From Hoeflea sp. (GTDB lineage: Bacteria; Pseudomonadota; Alphaproteobacteria; Rhizobiales; Rhizobiaceae), in contig NZ_NVXQ01000001.1 in the NCBI RefSeq assembly GCF_002733955.1, positions 1-64,000 on the forward strand: a stretch of 64,000 nt of DNA, written 5' to 3'. Below the pieces are notes generated by a model. It had not been told where the DNA came from, searched no databases, and saw only the letters and a list, made by a program, of their open reading frames with translations. Positions 8,955-17,686 of this stretch are shown here, one piece after another. A program made the position numbers and the translations under genes. Every line of letters starts with the position of its first letter. The first letter of the stretch is position 1.

Positions 8955-10091
8955 TTACTTCACGTCAGCTTCGGACTGCGCCATGATCGACGGGCCCGAA
9001 ATGTTGACGCCGCAGGGCGGAAACTCGTTCACGGTGAAGAAGTTGTCCGGCAATTCACTCCAGAAGTTCTTGCCGTCTTCAAGCTGCGTGTAGTCCGCAA
9101 TCGGCAGCGGCACCGAGATCAGCTGCGGCATGACATTGCCCTCAAGCGCGGAGACGGCGGCTTTCATGGCGATGGCGACCAGACCGGGCGACTGGCCGAT
9201 CGAAATGCCCTTCAGGCCTTCGCCCGAATACTTGGCGACCAGCTTGCGGAAGCCATTCTCGGACTCGCCTGTGACCGGCACGAAGGGATGACCGGAATCG
9301 ATCATTGCCTGCACCACGCCGACGGTGCCGCCCTGGGCGATGATGGCGTCGAACTCGCCATGCACCGCAATGGCGTCGGCGACAACCTTTTGCGCTGTAC
9401 CGTCATCCCAGTTGCCGACGACCTGCGTCACTTTCCAGTCACCGGCATCGGCTTCGAGAACTTCATTGATGCCGATCGAGCGGTCACGGTCGACCGAGTT
9501 GCCGGCCAGGCCCCGGACCTCGAGTATGTCGCCGGAGGTGATGCCCTTGGCTGCCAGTTCCTTGAGCGCAAACTCGGCCCAGGTCCGGCCCATCAGGAGC
9601 TGGTCTTCATTGACCTGCATGACAGCGTCGGTGTCGAGCACATTGTCGAACGGAACCAGCACGACGTCATTCTTGTCGGCAAGCCGGATCACCCGGTCGA
9701 AGCCCTCCGGCGCAACCGCGATGGTCACGATCGCGTCGTAGCCCTGGTTGATGAAATCCTCGATCGCACCCAGCTGGGCCGGGGCGTCGGTGCCGGTCGA
9801 AACCACCTTGAATTCGGCGATCTTGTCCTTCATCGACGGGTCTTCGGCAAAGGCCTTGGCTGTCTTGATCATCTGGATGCGCCAGCCATTGCCGACGAAA
9901 CCGTTGACCACGGCAATCTTGTAGGGGCCTTCCTTGGCCGACCATTGCATGTATTTGGTGTCCGCATCCCATGGCGCGAAGCACTCAGGGTTCGCGCCCG
10001 GGCCGGACACGGTTTCAGGGCCGGCCAGCGTCAGGCTGGTGGACAGCATCAGGCCCATGATTGTTGTTGAGACTAGAGTTCCCAGTTTCAT
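8955..10091 (-). CDS. Periplasmic sugar-binding protein of ABC importer
   Basis: 378 residues. A short Lys-led hydrophobic signal peptide (about 1-23, ending near LTLA) is followed by a mature periplasmic-binding-protein fold of the ribose/galactose (PF13407-like) class, with blocks such as IAVVNGFVGNGW, DAIVTIAVAPEGF and EVRGLAGNSVDRDR. A strong GGAGGAGG precedes the ATG. Cysteines near both mature ends (PECFAPWD and PPCGVN) may form a disulfide. It is the first gene of the importer; ligand is unknown but probably a pentose, aldonate or their oligomer, given the pathway genes. Confidence 0.85.
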   Translation of the reverse strand: MKLGTLVSTTIMGLMLSTSLTLAGPETVSGPGANPECFAPWDADTKYMQWSAKEGPYKIAVVNGFVGNGWRIQMIKTAKAFAEDPSMKDKIAEFKVVSTGTDAPAQLGAIEDFINQGYDAIVTIAVAPEGFDRVIRLADKNDVVLVPFDNVLDTDAVMQVNEDQLLMGRTWAEFALKELAAKGITSGDILEVRGLAGNSVDRDRSIGINEVLEADAGDWKVTQVVGNWDDGTAQKVVADAIAVHGEFDAIIAQGGTVGVVQAMIDSGHPFVPVTGESENGFRKLVAKYSGEGLKGISIGQSPGLVAIAMKAAVSALEGNVMPQLISVPLPIADYTQLEDGKNFWSELPDNFFTVNEFPPCGVNISGPSIMAQSEADVK

Positions 10092-10192
10092 GTCAGTTCC
10101 TCCTCCTACGGTGCTTCATCGCACCCTCCCAGATGCCACGATGTGTGACGATCATTTCCTCCGCTGGTCGACGGTTATCCGTCGCGCCGGGC

Positions 10193-10942
10193 TTATTCTG
10201 CCGGTTTAGCCGTCTCGAAATGCCGGAAGCCGGCGTCGAGATGCGATTTCATCTTGTACTGGTAGGCAGTCCGGTCGCGCCGCTCGAGCGTCTCCAGGAT
10301 CTCGGCATGCTCCGAGTATGTGACGGTCGAGAAGGTCTGGACCGTCTTCGCCTTCAGCATGATTTTCATGATCACCGGCTTCATGATCTTGTAGACGTCG
10401 AGGATCGCCTTGTTCCCCATGACCGCGACCAGCCGAGTGTGAAAGCGGAAGTCGATCTCCGAGGCGTCAACAGCCGTCTTGGCGGCCAGGAATTCGCTGT
10501 TCACCTGATGCAGATCGGCGATGTCCTCCGGCGTGACATTGTCAAACAGCGTTTCGAATGAGGCGACTTCAAGCAGACTGCGAAATCCCTGAATGTCGAC
10601 AAATGTCTCCCGCGAGACCTCGAGTGTGTTGAAGGCGAACAGGTCGAAGGCGCGCGCCATGCGCTCGTCGATGAGGACGGCGCCGACTTTCGGGCGCACC
10701 TTGACGACACCGTAGGTCTTGAGGATGCGCATGGCTTCACGCACCGTGTTGCGGCCTGCATGAAAGCGTTCGCACAGCTCTTTCTCTGTCGGCAGGCTGT
10801 CGCCAACCTTCAGCCCGTCCTCCGAAATAAGTGTGCGGATATGGTCGACCAGCTCATCAACCGCCGAGGCTTTTGATTCCTGGCCGCCTGCCTCCCTGGC
10901 AGCGGAATGGGTCGCGGTGGCGCTGTCGGTCTCGTCATCCAT
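10193..10942 (-). CDS. GntR-family (FadR/FCD subfamily) transcriptional regulator
   Basis: About 249 residues from the ATG at 10942. The open frame extends further upstream but through the probable operator, so that part is not taken as protein; a GTG at 10963 is an alternative. The winged helix includes LPTEKELCERFHAGRNTVRE, followed by an FCD domain with D.RFH and late H residues for metal or ligand binding. It lies directly upstream of, and on the same strand as, the importer and catabolic genes, so it probably controls them and itself. Confidence 0.85.
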   Translation of the reverse strand: MDDETDSATATHSAAREAGGQESKASAVDELVDHIRTLISEDGLKVGDSLPTEKELCERFHAGRNTVREAMRILKTYGVVKVRPKVGAVLIDERMARAFDLFAFNTLEVSRETFVDIQGFRSLLEVASFETLFDNVTPEDIADLHQVNSEFLAAKTAVDASEIDFRFHTRLVAVMGNKAILDVYKIMKPVIMKIMLKAKTVQTFSTVTYSEHAEILETLERRDRTAYQYKMKSHLDAGFRHFETAKPAE

Positions 10943-10978
10943 CTTCGGCGGCAGGTCGGTCACAATGCTATCTTTCAA

Positions 10979-10989
10979 TTGTTGGACAA
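10979..10989. promoter_or_regulatory. FadR-type GntR operator
   Basis: TTGTTGGACAA fits the TNGTNNNACNA pattern typical of FadR-subfamily GntR sites. It lies 37 bases upstream of the chosen GntR start, suggesting autoregulation. I found no second copy directly before the binding-protein gene. Confidence 0.5.
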
Positions 10990-11127
10990 ATAAAAGATAG
11001 CGGCTGGTCCAAACCGAAGTCAATAGCCGCAAATGCCATAACGCGACGGAATCATCCGATAATCATCCCACAATTGAGGGTGAAACCCCTGAATTTCGTC
11101 CGGCGACCAGGAACTGCTTCCATAAAA

Positions 11128-11141
11128 ACCGTCCAGACGGT
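11128..11141. promoter_or_regulatory. TetR operator palindrome
   Basis: ACCGTCCAGACGGT is a perfect inverted repeat (ACCGTC, 2-base centre, GACGGT) ending 11 bases before the TetR start. This is the expected place for autorepression of the regulator and pump operon. Confidence 0.65.
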
Positions 11142-11152
11142 ATGTTTTGTGA

Positions 11153-11755
11153 ATGATGACCCGACCTCAACGCAAGAACAACCCGGCAGCCCTGCGGCTC
11201 AGGCTCCTCGACTGCGCGGCCACGCTGATCGTTGACCACGGGGTCCCGGCGCTGACGCTGGAAAACGTGGCCCGTGAGGCCGGGGTCAGCAAGGGCGGCC
11301 TGTTGCATCACTACAGTTCAAAAGACGCTCTCATTGGCGGGCTGTTCGACATGGTGGTCGAATGGTTTGGCAGCCAGGTGGACGCGGCCATCGAGCCGGA
11401 GGAAAACCGTCCGGCGCGGTTCTCGCGGGCCTATCTGCAGGTGATTGCCAACATCGACATGTCGGTACCGGCAGAAAAGCGCCTGGCGGTGCTCATCCTG
11501 ATGCTCAGTTCCGACCCGCACTATTGCGCCCGCTGGAACAGCTGGGTCGATGAGCGGCTGCGGGAGCACCACAGGACCGATACGTCACCGATGGCCCGCA
11601 CCCTGCGTCTGGCGGCTGATGGATTGTGGCTGTCAGATCTGGGCGGCGGGCCGGATTCGGTTTCTTCGAAACGCGGCGAAATCCTGCAGTTTCTGCAAAC
11701 TCTCGACCCCGGTCCCGCGACCTCGACACCACACGCCGACAAAGGAGGGCAATGA
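11153..11755 (+). CDS. TetR/AcrR-family transcriptional regulator
   Basis: 200 residues. The N-terminal helix-turn-helix reads VAREAGVSKGGLLHHYSSK at about residues 43-61, the classical TetR recognition region. The C-terminal helical part would bind a hydrophobic ligand. The following small multidrug-resistance gene starts one base after the stop, so the two form an operon. A palindrome before the gene marks likely autoregulation. Repression of the pump with release by a toxic cation or amphiphile is the expected role. Confidence 0.9.
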   Translation: MMTRPQRKNNPAALRLRLLDCAATLIVDHGVPALTLENVAREAGVSKGGLLHHYSSKDALIGGLFDMVVEWFGSQVDAAIEPEENRPARFSRAYLQVIANIDMSVPAEKRLAVLILMLSSDPHYCARWNSWVDERLREHHRTDTSPMARTLRLAADGLWLSDLGGGPDSVSSKRGEILQFLQTLDPGPATSTPHADKGGQ

Positions 11756-11756
11756 C

Positions 11757-12086
11757 ATGCCATGGCTGTTTCTTGGTATTGCAATCATCGGCGAAGTCAT
11801 CGCCACCACAGCGCTCAAGGCCTCCGAGGGCTTCACCAGATGGGGCTACGGCAGCATTTCCATCATCGGCTACGCCATCTCGCTCTACATACTGGCGATT
11901 GTTCTCAAGACCATTCCGGTCGGCATTGCCTATGCAGTCTGGTCCGGAGCAGGCGTGGCAATGGTCACGCTCATCGGCATCGTGCTGTTTGGTCAGAAGC
12001 TGGACCTGTACGCCTATCTCGGCATCGCTCTGATTGTCGCCGGCGTGCTTGTTCTCAACATGCTCTCGAACTCGGCCACGCATTAA
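11757..12086 (+). CDS. Small multidrug resistance (SMR) efflux protein, EmrE/QacE type
   Basis: 109 residues with four transmembrane segments. The conserved membrane Glu is at position 13 (AIIGEVIATTALK), and the YAVWSGAG segment and GQKLDLYAY loop match EmrE-type pumps that exchange quaternary cations for protons as a dimer. An AAAGGAGGG Shine-Dalgarno lies within the end of the TetR gene. The ATG at 11757 is the start; longer open frames upstream are overlaps. It could also be a guanidinium-type SMR, but the sequence looks closer to the EmrE side. Confidence 0.88.
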   Translation: MPWLFLGIAIIGEVIATTALKASEGFTRWGYGSISIIGYAISLYILAIVLKTIPVGIAYAVWSGAGVAMVTLIGIVLFGQKLDLYAYLGIALIVAGVLVLNMLSNSATH

Positions 12087-12121
12087 AAACGCCCGGAGCG
12101 CACTTCGCGTCCGGGCGTTTT
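12086..12121. terminator. Bidirectional terminator between convergent genes
   Basis: AACGCCCGGA (12088-12097) pairs with TCCGGGCGTT (12110-12119), flanked by A's on the left and T's on the right. It serves the SMR gene and the opposing oxidoreductase gene. Confidence 0.8.
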
Positions 12122-12151
12122 CGAGATCATCAAATGAGTGTTAGGGTCTGA

Positions 12152-13192
12152 TTACGAGACCTTGACCACCGTCTTGCCGAAATTCTTGCCGCCGAGCATG
12201 CGGATGAACGCGTCCGGCGCATTCTCAAGCCCCTCGGTGACATCTTCGCGATAGACGAGCTTGCCGTTGCCAACCAGTGGTCCGACCTCCGAGAGGAAAT
12301 CGGCGAAGCGGTCAAAATGGTCGGAAATGATGAAGCCGCCCACCGTCAGCCGGTTGACCAGGATCGTCCGCCAGGCCTTTGGCAGGCGGTCCGGACCGGC
12401 TGTTTCCCCGGCGCCAAGCGCGCCTGAATTGTACCAGGCGATCATCCCGCAGAGCGGAATCCGGCCGCCGACATTCATCATCGGCAGCACCGCCTCAAGC
12501 GTCATTCCGGCAATATTCTCGAAATAGATGTCGATCCCGTCGGGGCAGACCTCGGAAAGCTCCTTGCGCAGCGCTTTGACGTCGCTTGCGGCGCGGTGGT
12601 CGATACAGGCATCAAAACCGAGCTCTTCGACCGCATAGGCACATTTGTCTGCCCCGCCGGCAATACCGATGGCGCGCAGGCCCTTCTGCTTGGCCAGCTG
12701 GCCGACCATCGAGCCGACCGGACCTGTAGCCGCGCCAACGACCAGGGTTTCCCCGGCCTTCGGCTTGCCGATCTCGTTGAAGCCGTACCAGCCGGTAAAG
12801 CCCGGCATGCCCAGCACACCGAGCGAGGTGGAAACCGGCGCGACGCCGGCATCGATCTTTCTCAGCTCGTTGGCCGCAACCACGCCATGGCTGCCCCAGC
12901 CGAACATGCCCATGGCGATGTCGCCGGGTTTGAAACGCGAGGAACGGCTCTCGATGACTTCGCCGACCGCGCCGCCACCCATCTGTTCATCGATCGCCAC
13001 CGGTGTCGAGTAGGATTTGGCGTCATCCATCCGCCCGCGCATATAGGGATCGAGCGACATGTAGAGAACCCGCAACAGCACTTCGCCTTCGCCGGGCGAC
13101 GGCATCGCCACGGTCTCGAGACGAAAATTCTCCGGCGTTGGCTGGCCTTCGGGGCGCTTGGCCAGCACGATCCGCTGCATTTGGTCAGGCAT
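12152..13192 (-). CDS. Zinc-free MDR-family NADP-dependent oxidoreductase (CurA-like)
   Basis: 346 residues of the medium-chain reductase/leukotriene B4 dehydrogenase type. Landmarks are YMSLDPYMRGRM near the start, GMPGFTGWYG, the cofactor-binding AATGPVGSMVGQLAK and the late IISDHFDRFADF. No zinc-ligand cysteines are seen. Relatives reduce the double bond of enones (CurA, prostaglandin reductase). It is the last gene of the beta-oxidation operon, so reduction of an unsaturated pathway intermediate is possible, but the substrate is unknown. Confidence 0.82.
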   Translation of the reverse strand: MPDQMQRIVLAKRPEGQPTPENFRLETVAMPSPGEGEVLLRVLYMSLDPYMRGRMDDAKSYSTPVAIDEQMGGGAVGEVIESRSSRFKPGDIAMGMFGWGSHGVVAANELRKIDAGVAPVSTSLGVLGMPGFTGWYGFNEIGKPKAGETLVVGAATGPVGSMVGQLAKQKGLRAIGIAGGADKCAYAVEELGFDACIDHRAASDVKALRKELSEVCPDGIDIYFENIAGMTLEAVLPMMNVGGRIPLCGMIAWYNSGALGAGETAGPDRLPKAWRTILVNRLTVGGFIISDHFDRFADFLSEVGPLVGNGKLVYREDVTEGLENAPDAFIRMLGGKNFGKTVVKVS

Positions 13193-13215
13193 GATGTGTT
13201 CCTTTCAGGGGCGGC

Positions 13216-13986
13216 TCAGGCGATGGTAACGCCGCCATCGGCGACGATGACTTGTCCGGTGATGAAGCTGGCGGCTGGAGACGCAAGGAACGCGGCAACC
13301 GGGCCGATTTCCTCGGGCAGGCCGATACGCCTCAGCGGCGTGGTCCGGGTCCGCTTCTTCAGATTGTCCTCGTCTTCCCACAGCGCGCGGGCGAAATCGG
13401 TTTTCACCAGGCCCGGCGCGATGCAGTTGATGCGGACATTGTCGGGACCGTGTTCAACAGCCAGATTGCGCGCCAGGGCAAAATCGGCCGCTTTCGAGAT
13501 GCCGTAGCCGCCGATCACCGAATTGCCCTGGATGCCTGCGATCGAGGAGATGATGACGATGACACCGCCACCCTTCTGCTTCATCGCCGGGATCACCCGG
13601 TTGCAGAGCCAGAGGTTGCTCTTGACGTTCGAGCCCATGATCTTGTCGAAAGCTTCGTCCGACAGCTCCGCCAGCGGTCCATAGGCCGGATTGACGGCTG
13701 CATTGCAGACCAGGATATCCGGCGCGCCGTAGAGCTTTTCCGTGCTGGCGATCAGCCCTTCGACCTCGTTTTTCCGCGAGATGTTGCAGGCGACAACGGC
13801 CGCGTCGCCGCCTTCCGCACGGATCGCTTGCGCCACCGGTTCACAGGCTTCCGCCGTGCGGCTGGAGATGACGACCCTGGCCCCGAGCCGCGCCATGGTT
13901 TCCGCCGTCGCCCGGCCGATGCCGCGGCTTGACCCGGTGATGACGGCGACCTTGCCCTCAAGCGAGAATGGCATTGATGCGTCCAT
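13216..13986 (-). CDS. Short-chain dehydrogenase/reductase (SDR)
   Basis: 256 residues, classical SDR length. The cofactor motif TGSSRGIG, NAAVNP, the catalytic Ser in IISSIAG and the YGISK pair (Tyr-x-x-x-Lys) are all present, with a C-terminal ITGQVIVADGGVT. GGGAGG lies about 10 bases before the ATG; a second ATG four codons on is also possible. In the operon it follows the small acyl-CoA dehydrogenase. A 3-hydroxyacyl-CoA or related alcohol dehydrogenase role is likely, without evidence for the exact substrate. Confidence 0.85.
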   Translation of the reverse strand: MDASMPFSLEGKVAVITGSSRGIGRATAETMARLGARVVISSRTAEACEPVAQAIRAEGGDAAVVACNISRKNEVEGLIASTEKLYGAPDILVCNAAVNPAYGPLAELSDEAFDKIMGSNVKSNLWLCNRVIPAMKQKGGGVIVIISSIAGIQGNSVIGGYGISKAADFALARNLAVEHGPDNVRINCIAPGLVKTDFARALWEDEDNLKKRTRTTPLRRIGLPEEIGPVAAFLASPAASFITGQVIVADGGVTIA

Positions 13987-14022
13987 GGCGCGGTGTCCTC
14001 CCTGTTGCCGTGGCTCGATCTT

Positions 14023-15177
14023 TCAGCTGTCTTCGCGGATCAGGCCATCGAGTTGCGCAAGCCGTTTCAGGTGATGGTTGGCGTCTCCGAAAAGGATGTC
14101 GAGCATGGTGGTGCGCTTGAAGTAATGACCGATGGCATACTCCATTGTCATGCCGACGCCGCCATGCAGCTGCACCGCCTCGCGGCCGATGACCTTGGCC
14201 GATTCGCCGATCTGCGCCTTGGCAGCCGATACGGCCCTGGCCCGTTCCACCGCGTCGTCGCCGGTTGCCAGCATGCTGGCATACATCGTCATCGAGCGGG
14301 ACTGTTCGAGTTCGACGAACATGTCGACCGCGCGGTGCTGCAATGCCTGGAACGAGCCGATGGTGGTGCCGAACTGGCTGCGGGTCTTGAGATACTCGAG
14401 CGTCAGCTCGTGCATTTTCTCGAAGCAGCCGACAGCCTCGGCGCAGAGCGCGGCGATTGCTTCGTCGGCCACCCGCGAGATCACCGGCCAGGCTTCGCCC
14501 TCGCTGCCGATCAGCGCATCGGGCCCGACCTTGACTGACTGCAACGTGATTTCGGCGGCGCGCAGCCCGTCCTGTGTCGGGTAGCCGTTGCGTGTCACGC
14601 CCTCGGCATCCGCGTCGATGATGAAAAGCGAAATGCCATCTTCATCGCGCGCGTTTCCGGCTGTCCGGGCGGATACGATCAGCTTGTCTGCGCTGTCGCC
14701 GTGCAGCACCAGTGCCTTCTTGCCGTTGATCACCCAGCCGTCGCCGTCTTTCGTGGCGGTCGTCTCGACATCATACAGATCATAGCGGCCCTGCGGTTCG
14801 GCGCAGGCGAAAGCCATCTTGAGCGAACCTTCGGCCATTGCCGGGATGAGAGCGGCTTTCTGATCGGCATTTCCCGCATGGCGAAGCACACCGCCGGCAA
14901 GGATGATGCTGGCAAAGAACGGCTCCAGGATCAGCGCCCCGCCGAACGCCTCCATCACGATCATGGTCTCGGTGGCGCCGCCGCCGATGCCGCCGTCTTC
15001 CTCTGCAAAGGGCAGGGCCAGCAGACCGAGTTCGGCATACTGGTTCCACATCTTGTCGCTGTAACCGGCTTCGCCGGTGCCATGCTTGCTGCGTGCTTCG
15101 AAACCGTACTGGTCCTTGAGCAGCCGCTCCACGCTGTCCTTGAGCATGGTCTGTTCTTCGGAAAGGTCAAAATCCAT
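14023..15177 (-). CDS. Acyl-CoA dehydrogenase, small-subunit type (PimD-like)
   Basis: 384 residues of the FAD-dependent acyl-CoA dehydrogenase fold, with FACAEPQGRYD in the middle domain and QLHGGVGMTMEYAIGHYFKR near the C-terminus. It lies next to a second, larger acyl-CoA dehydrogenase gene, as in pimC/pimD (pimeloyl-CoA dehydrogenase) and in heteromeric steroid acyl-CoA dehydrogenases. A heteromer that introduces a 2,3-double bond into a bulky or dicarboxylic acyl-CoA is therefore likely. GGGAGA precedes the ATG. Confidence 0.83.
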   Translation of the reverse strand: MDFDLSEEQTMLKDSVERLLKDQYGFEARSKHGTGEAGYSDKMWNQYAELGLLALPFAEEDGGIGGGATETMIVMEAFGGALILEPFFASIILAGGVLRHAGNADQKAALIPAMAEGSLKMAFACAEPQGRYDLYDVETTATKDGDGWVINGKKALVLHGDSADKLIVSARTAGNARDEDGISLFIIDADAEGVTRNGYPTQDGLRAAEITLQSVKVGPDALIGSEGEAWPVISRVADEAIAALCAEAVGCFEKMHELTLEYLKTRSQFGTTIGSFQALQHRAVDMFVELEQSRSMTMYASMLATGDDAVERARAVSAAKAQIGESAKVIGREAVQLHGGVGMTMEYAIGHYFKRTTMLDILFGDANHHLKRLAQLDGLIREDS

Positions 15178-15254
15178 CTTGTGTTCTCCCGACTTGCCGG
15201 CGGCACCGGCGTCGAATTGAGGGCGTCGCTGCGGGCCCCGAATGCTGTTGTCTG

Positions 15255-16457
15255 CTAGAGGCCGAGAATGGCCTTGGCGATGATGTTCTTCTGGATCTCG
15301 TTGGACCCGCCATAGATCGAGACCTTGCGTGTGTTGAAATACGCCGGCGCGATCGTTGACGCCCAGTCGGGACCAATGTCCGGCTCGTTGCGGCCGTCGA
15401 TTGCCTCTTCGGACTGGTAGGGCATGGCGTAGGGACCAACGACGTCCATCAGCAGCTCGGTGGTTGCCTGCTGGATCTCCGAACCCTTGATCTTCAGGAT
15501 CGAACTGGCCGGGTCCTGCGTACCCTTTTCGCGCTTCGCCTCGCCGGCAAGAACGCGCAGCTGGGTCATCTCGAGCGCCTTCAGGCGAACCTCGACCGCG
15601 GCCACCTTCTCGCGGAATTCGGGCTGATCGATCATGCGCTCGCCGCCGACACGCTGCAGCGCCGCAAGTTCCTTGATCCGGCGGATACGCTCCTTCGAGA
15701 CGCCGACGCGGGCAATGTTGACGCGCTCGTTGCCGAGCAGGAACTTGGCATAGTTCCAGCCCTTGTTCTCTTCGCCGACCAGGTTTTCGACCGGAACCCG
15801 GACGTCGTCGAAGAACACCTCGTTGACCTCTTTGCCGCCGTCGATGGTCTGGATCGGACGCACGGTGATGCCGGGCGTTTTCATGTCGATCAGCAGGAAC
15901 GAGATGCCGGCCTGCTTGCGCGCGTCGGGATCGGTGCGCACCAGGCAGAAGATCCAGTCGGCATGCTGGGCCAGCGTGGTCCAGGTCTTCTGGCCATTGA
16001 CAACATAGTGGTCGCCGTCACGCACGGCGCGGGTTTTCAGCGACGCAAGGTCGGAGCCCGAGCCGGGCTCGGAGAAGCCCTGGCACCACCAGTCTTCCAG
16101 CGTCGCGATCCGGGGCAGGAAGCGGCTCTTCTGCGCCTCGTTGCCAAAAGTGTAGATCACCGGGCCGACCATGTTGACGCCGAAAGCCAGCGGCGCTGGC
16201 GCCGGGGCCTGGCTCATTTCCTCAAGGTAGATGTACTGCTTGACCGGGCTCCAGCCGGTGCCGCCATGTTCGACCGGCCAGTGCGGCACGGCCCATCCCT
16301 TGTCGTGCAGGATCCGGGTCCAGGTGACCAGTTCTTCCTTGCTGGTGTGGCGTCCGGCGACAATGTTATCGCGAATGCTTGCAGGAAGCGCCTGCCGGAA
16401 AAAGCTGCGGACCTCGTCGCGGAACGCCAGCTCGTCTTCTGTAAATCTCAAGTCCAT
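15255..16457 (-). CDS. Acyl-CoA dehydrogenase, large-subunit type (PimC-like)
   Basis: 400 residues from the ATG at 16457, which has GAGGAG 7 bases upstream; the open frame extends further but lacks a ribosome site. Landmarks are WCQGFSEPGSGSDL (FAD/substrate contact region), NGQKTWTT, and the late VSIYGGSNEIQKNIIAK typical of this class. It pairs with the small-subunit gene 77 bases downstream and follows the thiolase by 11 bases. First oxidation step of the encoded beta-oxidation route. Confidence 0.85.
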   Translation of the reverse strand: MDLRFTEDELAFRDEVRSFFRQALPASIRDNIVAGRHTSKEELVTWTRILHDKGWAVPHWPVEHGGTGWSPVKQYIYLEEMSQAPAPAPLAFGVNMVGPVIYTFGNEAQKSRFLPRIATLEDWWCQGFSEPGSGSDLASLKTRAVRDGDHYVVNGQKTWTTLAQHADWIFCLVRTDPDARKQAGISFLLIDMKTPGITVRPIQTIDGGKEVNEVFFDDVRVPVENLVGEENKGWNYAKFLLGNERVNIARVGVSKERIRRIKELAALQRVGGERMIDQPEFREKVAAVEVRLKALEMTQLRVLAGEAKREKGTQDPASSILKIKGSEIQQATTELLMDVVGPYAMPYQSEEAIDGRNEPDIGPDWASTIAPAYFNTRKVSIYGGSNEIQKNIIAKAILGL

Positions 16458-16468
16458 GGCTCGGCTCC

Positions 16469-17653
16469 TCAAAAAATCTCGAAAAGGCCGGCAGCACCCA
16501 TGCCGCCGCCAACACACATTGTCACGACGCCGTACTTAGCGCCGCGCCGCTTGCCTTCAATCAGCACATGGCCCGAGAGCCGTGCGCCGGTCATGCCATA
16601 GGGATGGCCTACCGAAATGCCGCCGCCATTGACGTTCAGCTTCTCCGGATCGATGCCCAGCTTGTCGCGGCAATAGATGACCTGCACCGCGAATGCCTCG
16701 TTGAGCTCCCACAGCCCGATGTCATCGATCTTCAGACCAGCACGCTCCAGCAGACGCGGAATGGCGAAAACCGGGCCGATACCCATCTCGTCGGGCTCTG
16801 TGCCTGCAACAACAAAGCCGCGCAGGGCGCCCATTGCCTCAAGGCCCTTCTGCTCGGCGAGCTTGGCATTCATCACCACGCAGGCCGACGCGCCATCGGA
16901 CAGCTGGCTGGCATTGCCGGCGGTGATCAGCGCGCCTTCGCCGCGCACCGGCGTCAGGCCGGCGAGGCCTTCCAGCGTGGTCTGCGGCCGCGGACCTTCG
17001 TCGGCCTTGATCGTCACTTCTTTGTAGGAGACCTCTTTTGTTGCCTTGTCCATCACCGCCATGGTTGTGGTGATCGGCACGATTTCTGCGTCGAAGCGGC
17101 CTGCTTCCATGGCCGCGGCGGTGCGCCGCTGGCTTTCCAGCGCGTAGAGATCCTGGGCTTCCCGGCTGATGCCGTAGCGCTTGCCGACGGTTTCGGCCGT
17201 GTCGATCATCGGCATGTAGATGTCAGGCTTGTGCTGCATCAGCCAGCGGTCCTGGCGGTGAAACGCATTCATGTGCTCGTTCTGCACCAGGCTGACCGAT
17301 TCAAGGCCGCCGCCGACGGCAACCGGCACGCCGTCGAGCTGGATCGAGCGTGAGGCAACGGCAATCGCCTGCAGGCCCGAGGAGCATTGCCGGTCAATGG
17401 TGGCGCCGGCGACGCTCACCGGCAGGCCTGCACGCACCAGAGCCTGGCGGGCGACGTTGCCTCCCGTCGTCCCCTGCTGCAAGGCGCAGCCCATGATCAC
17501 GTCTTCGACTTCGCCCGGTTCGATGCCCGCCCGCTCGACAGCGTGCTTGATCGCGTGGGCACCGAGTGTCGCGCCGTCGGTGTCGTTCAGCCCGCCCCGG
17601 AAGGCCTTGCCGATCGGAGTGCGTGCGGTTGAAACAATGACTGCATCCTGCAT
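16469..17653 (-). CDS. Acetyl-CoA acyltransferase (thiolase, PimB-like)
   Basis: 394 residues from the ATG at 17653, preferred because AAGGA lies 7 bases before it; another ATG is five codons upstream. The three thiolase active-site regions are present: the nucleophile Cys in [10 protein letters not shown] (about residue 88), [15 protein letters not shown] with the His, and CVGGGMG with the second Cys close to the C-terminus. It cleaves 3-ketoacyl-CoA with CoA. In the operon it sits between the CoA ligase and the dehydrogenases. Confidence 0.9.
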   Translation of the reverse strand: MQDAVIVSTARTPIGKAFRGGLNDTDGATLGAHAIKHAVERAGIEPGEVEDVIMGCALQQGTTGGNVARQALVRAGLPVSVAGATIDRQCSSGLQAIAVASRSIQLDGVPVAVGGGLESVSLVQNEHMNAFHRQDRWLMQHKPDIYMPMIDTAETVGKRYGISREAQDLYALESQRRTAAAMEAGRFDAEIVPITTTMAVMDKATKEVSYKEVTIKADEGPRPQTTLEGLAGLTPVRGEGALITAGNASQLSDGASACVVMNAKLAEQKGLEAMGALRGFVVAGTEPDEMGIGPVFAIPRLLERAGLKIDDIGLWELNEAFAVQVIYCRDKLGIDPEKLNVNGGGISVGHPYGMTGARLSGHVLIEGKRRGAKYGVVTMCVGGGMGAAGLFEIF

Positions 17654-17686
17654 TGCATTATCCTTCATTCTGTCTGGTGTTGGCCG

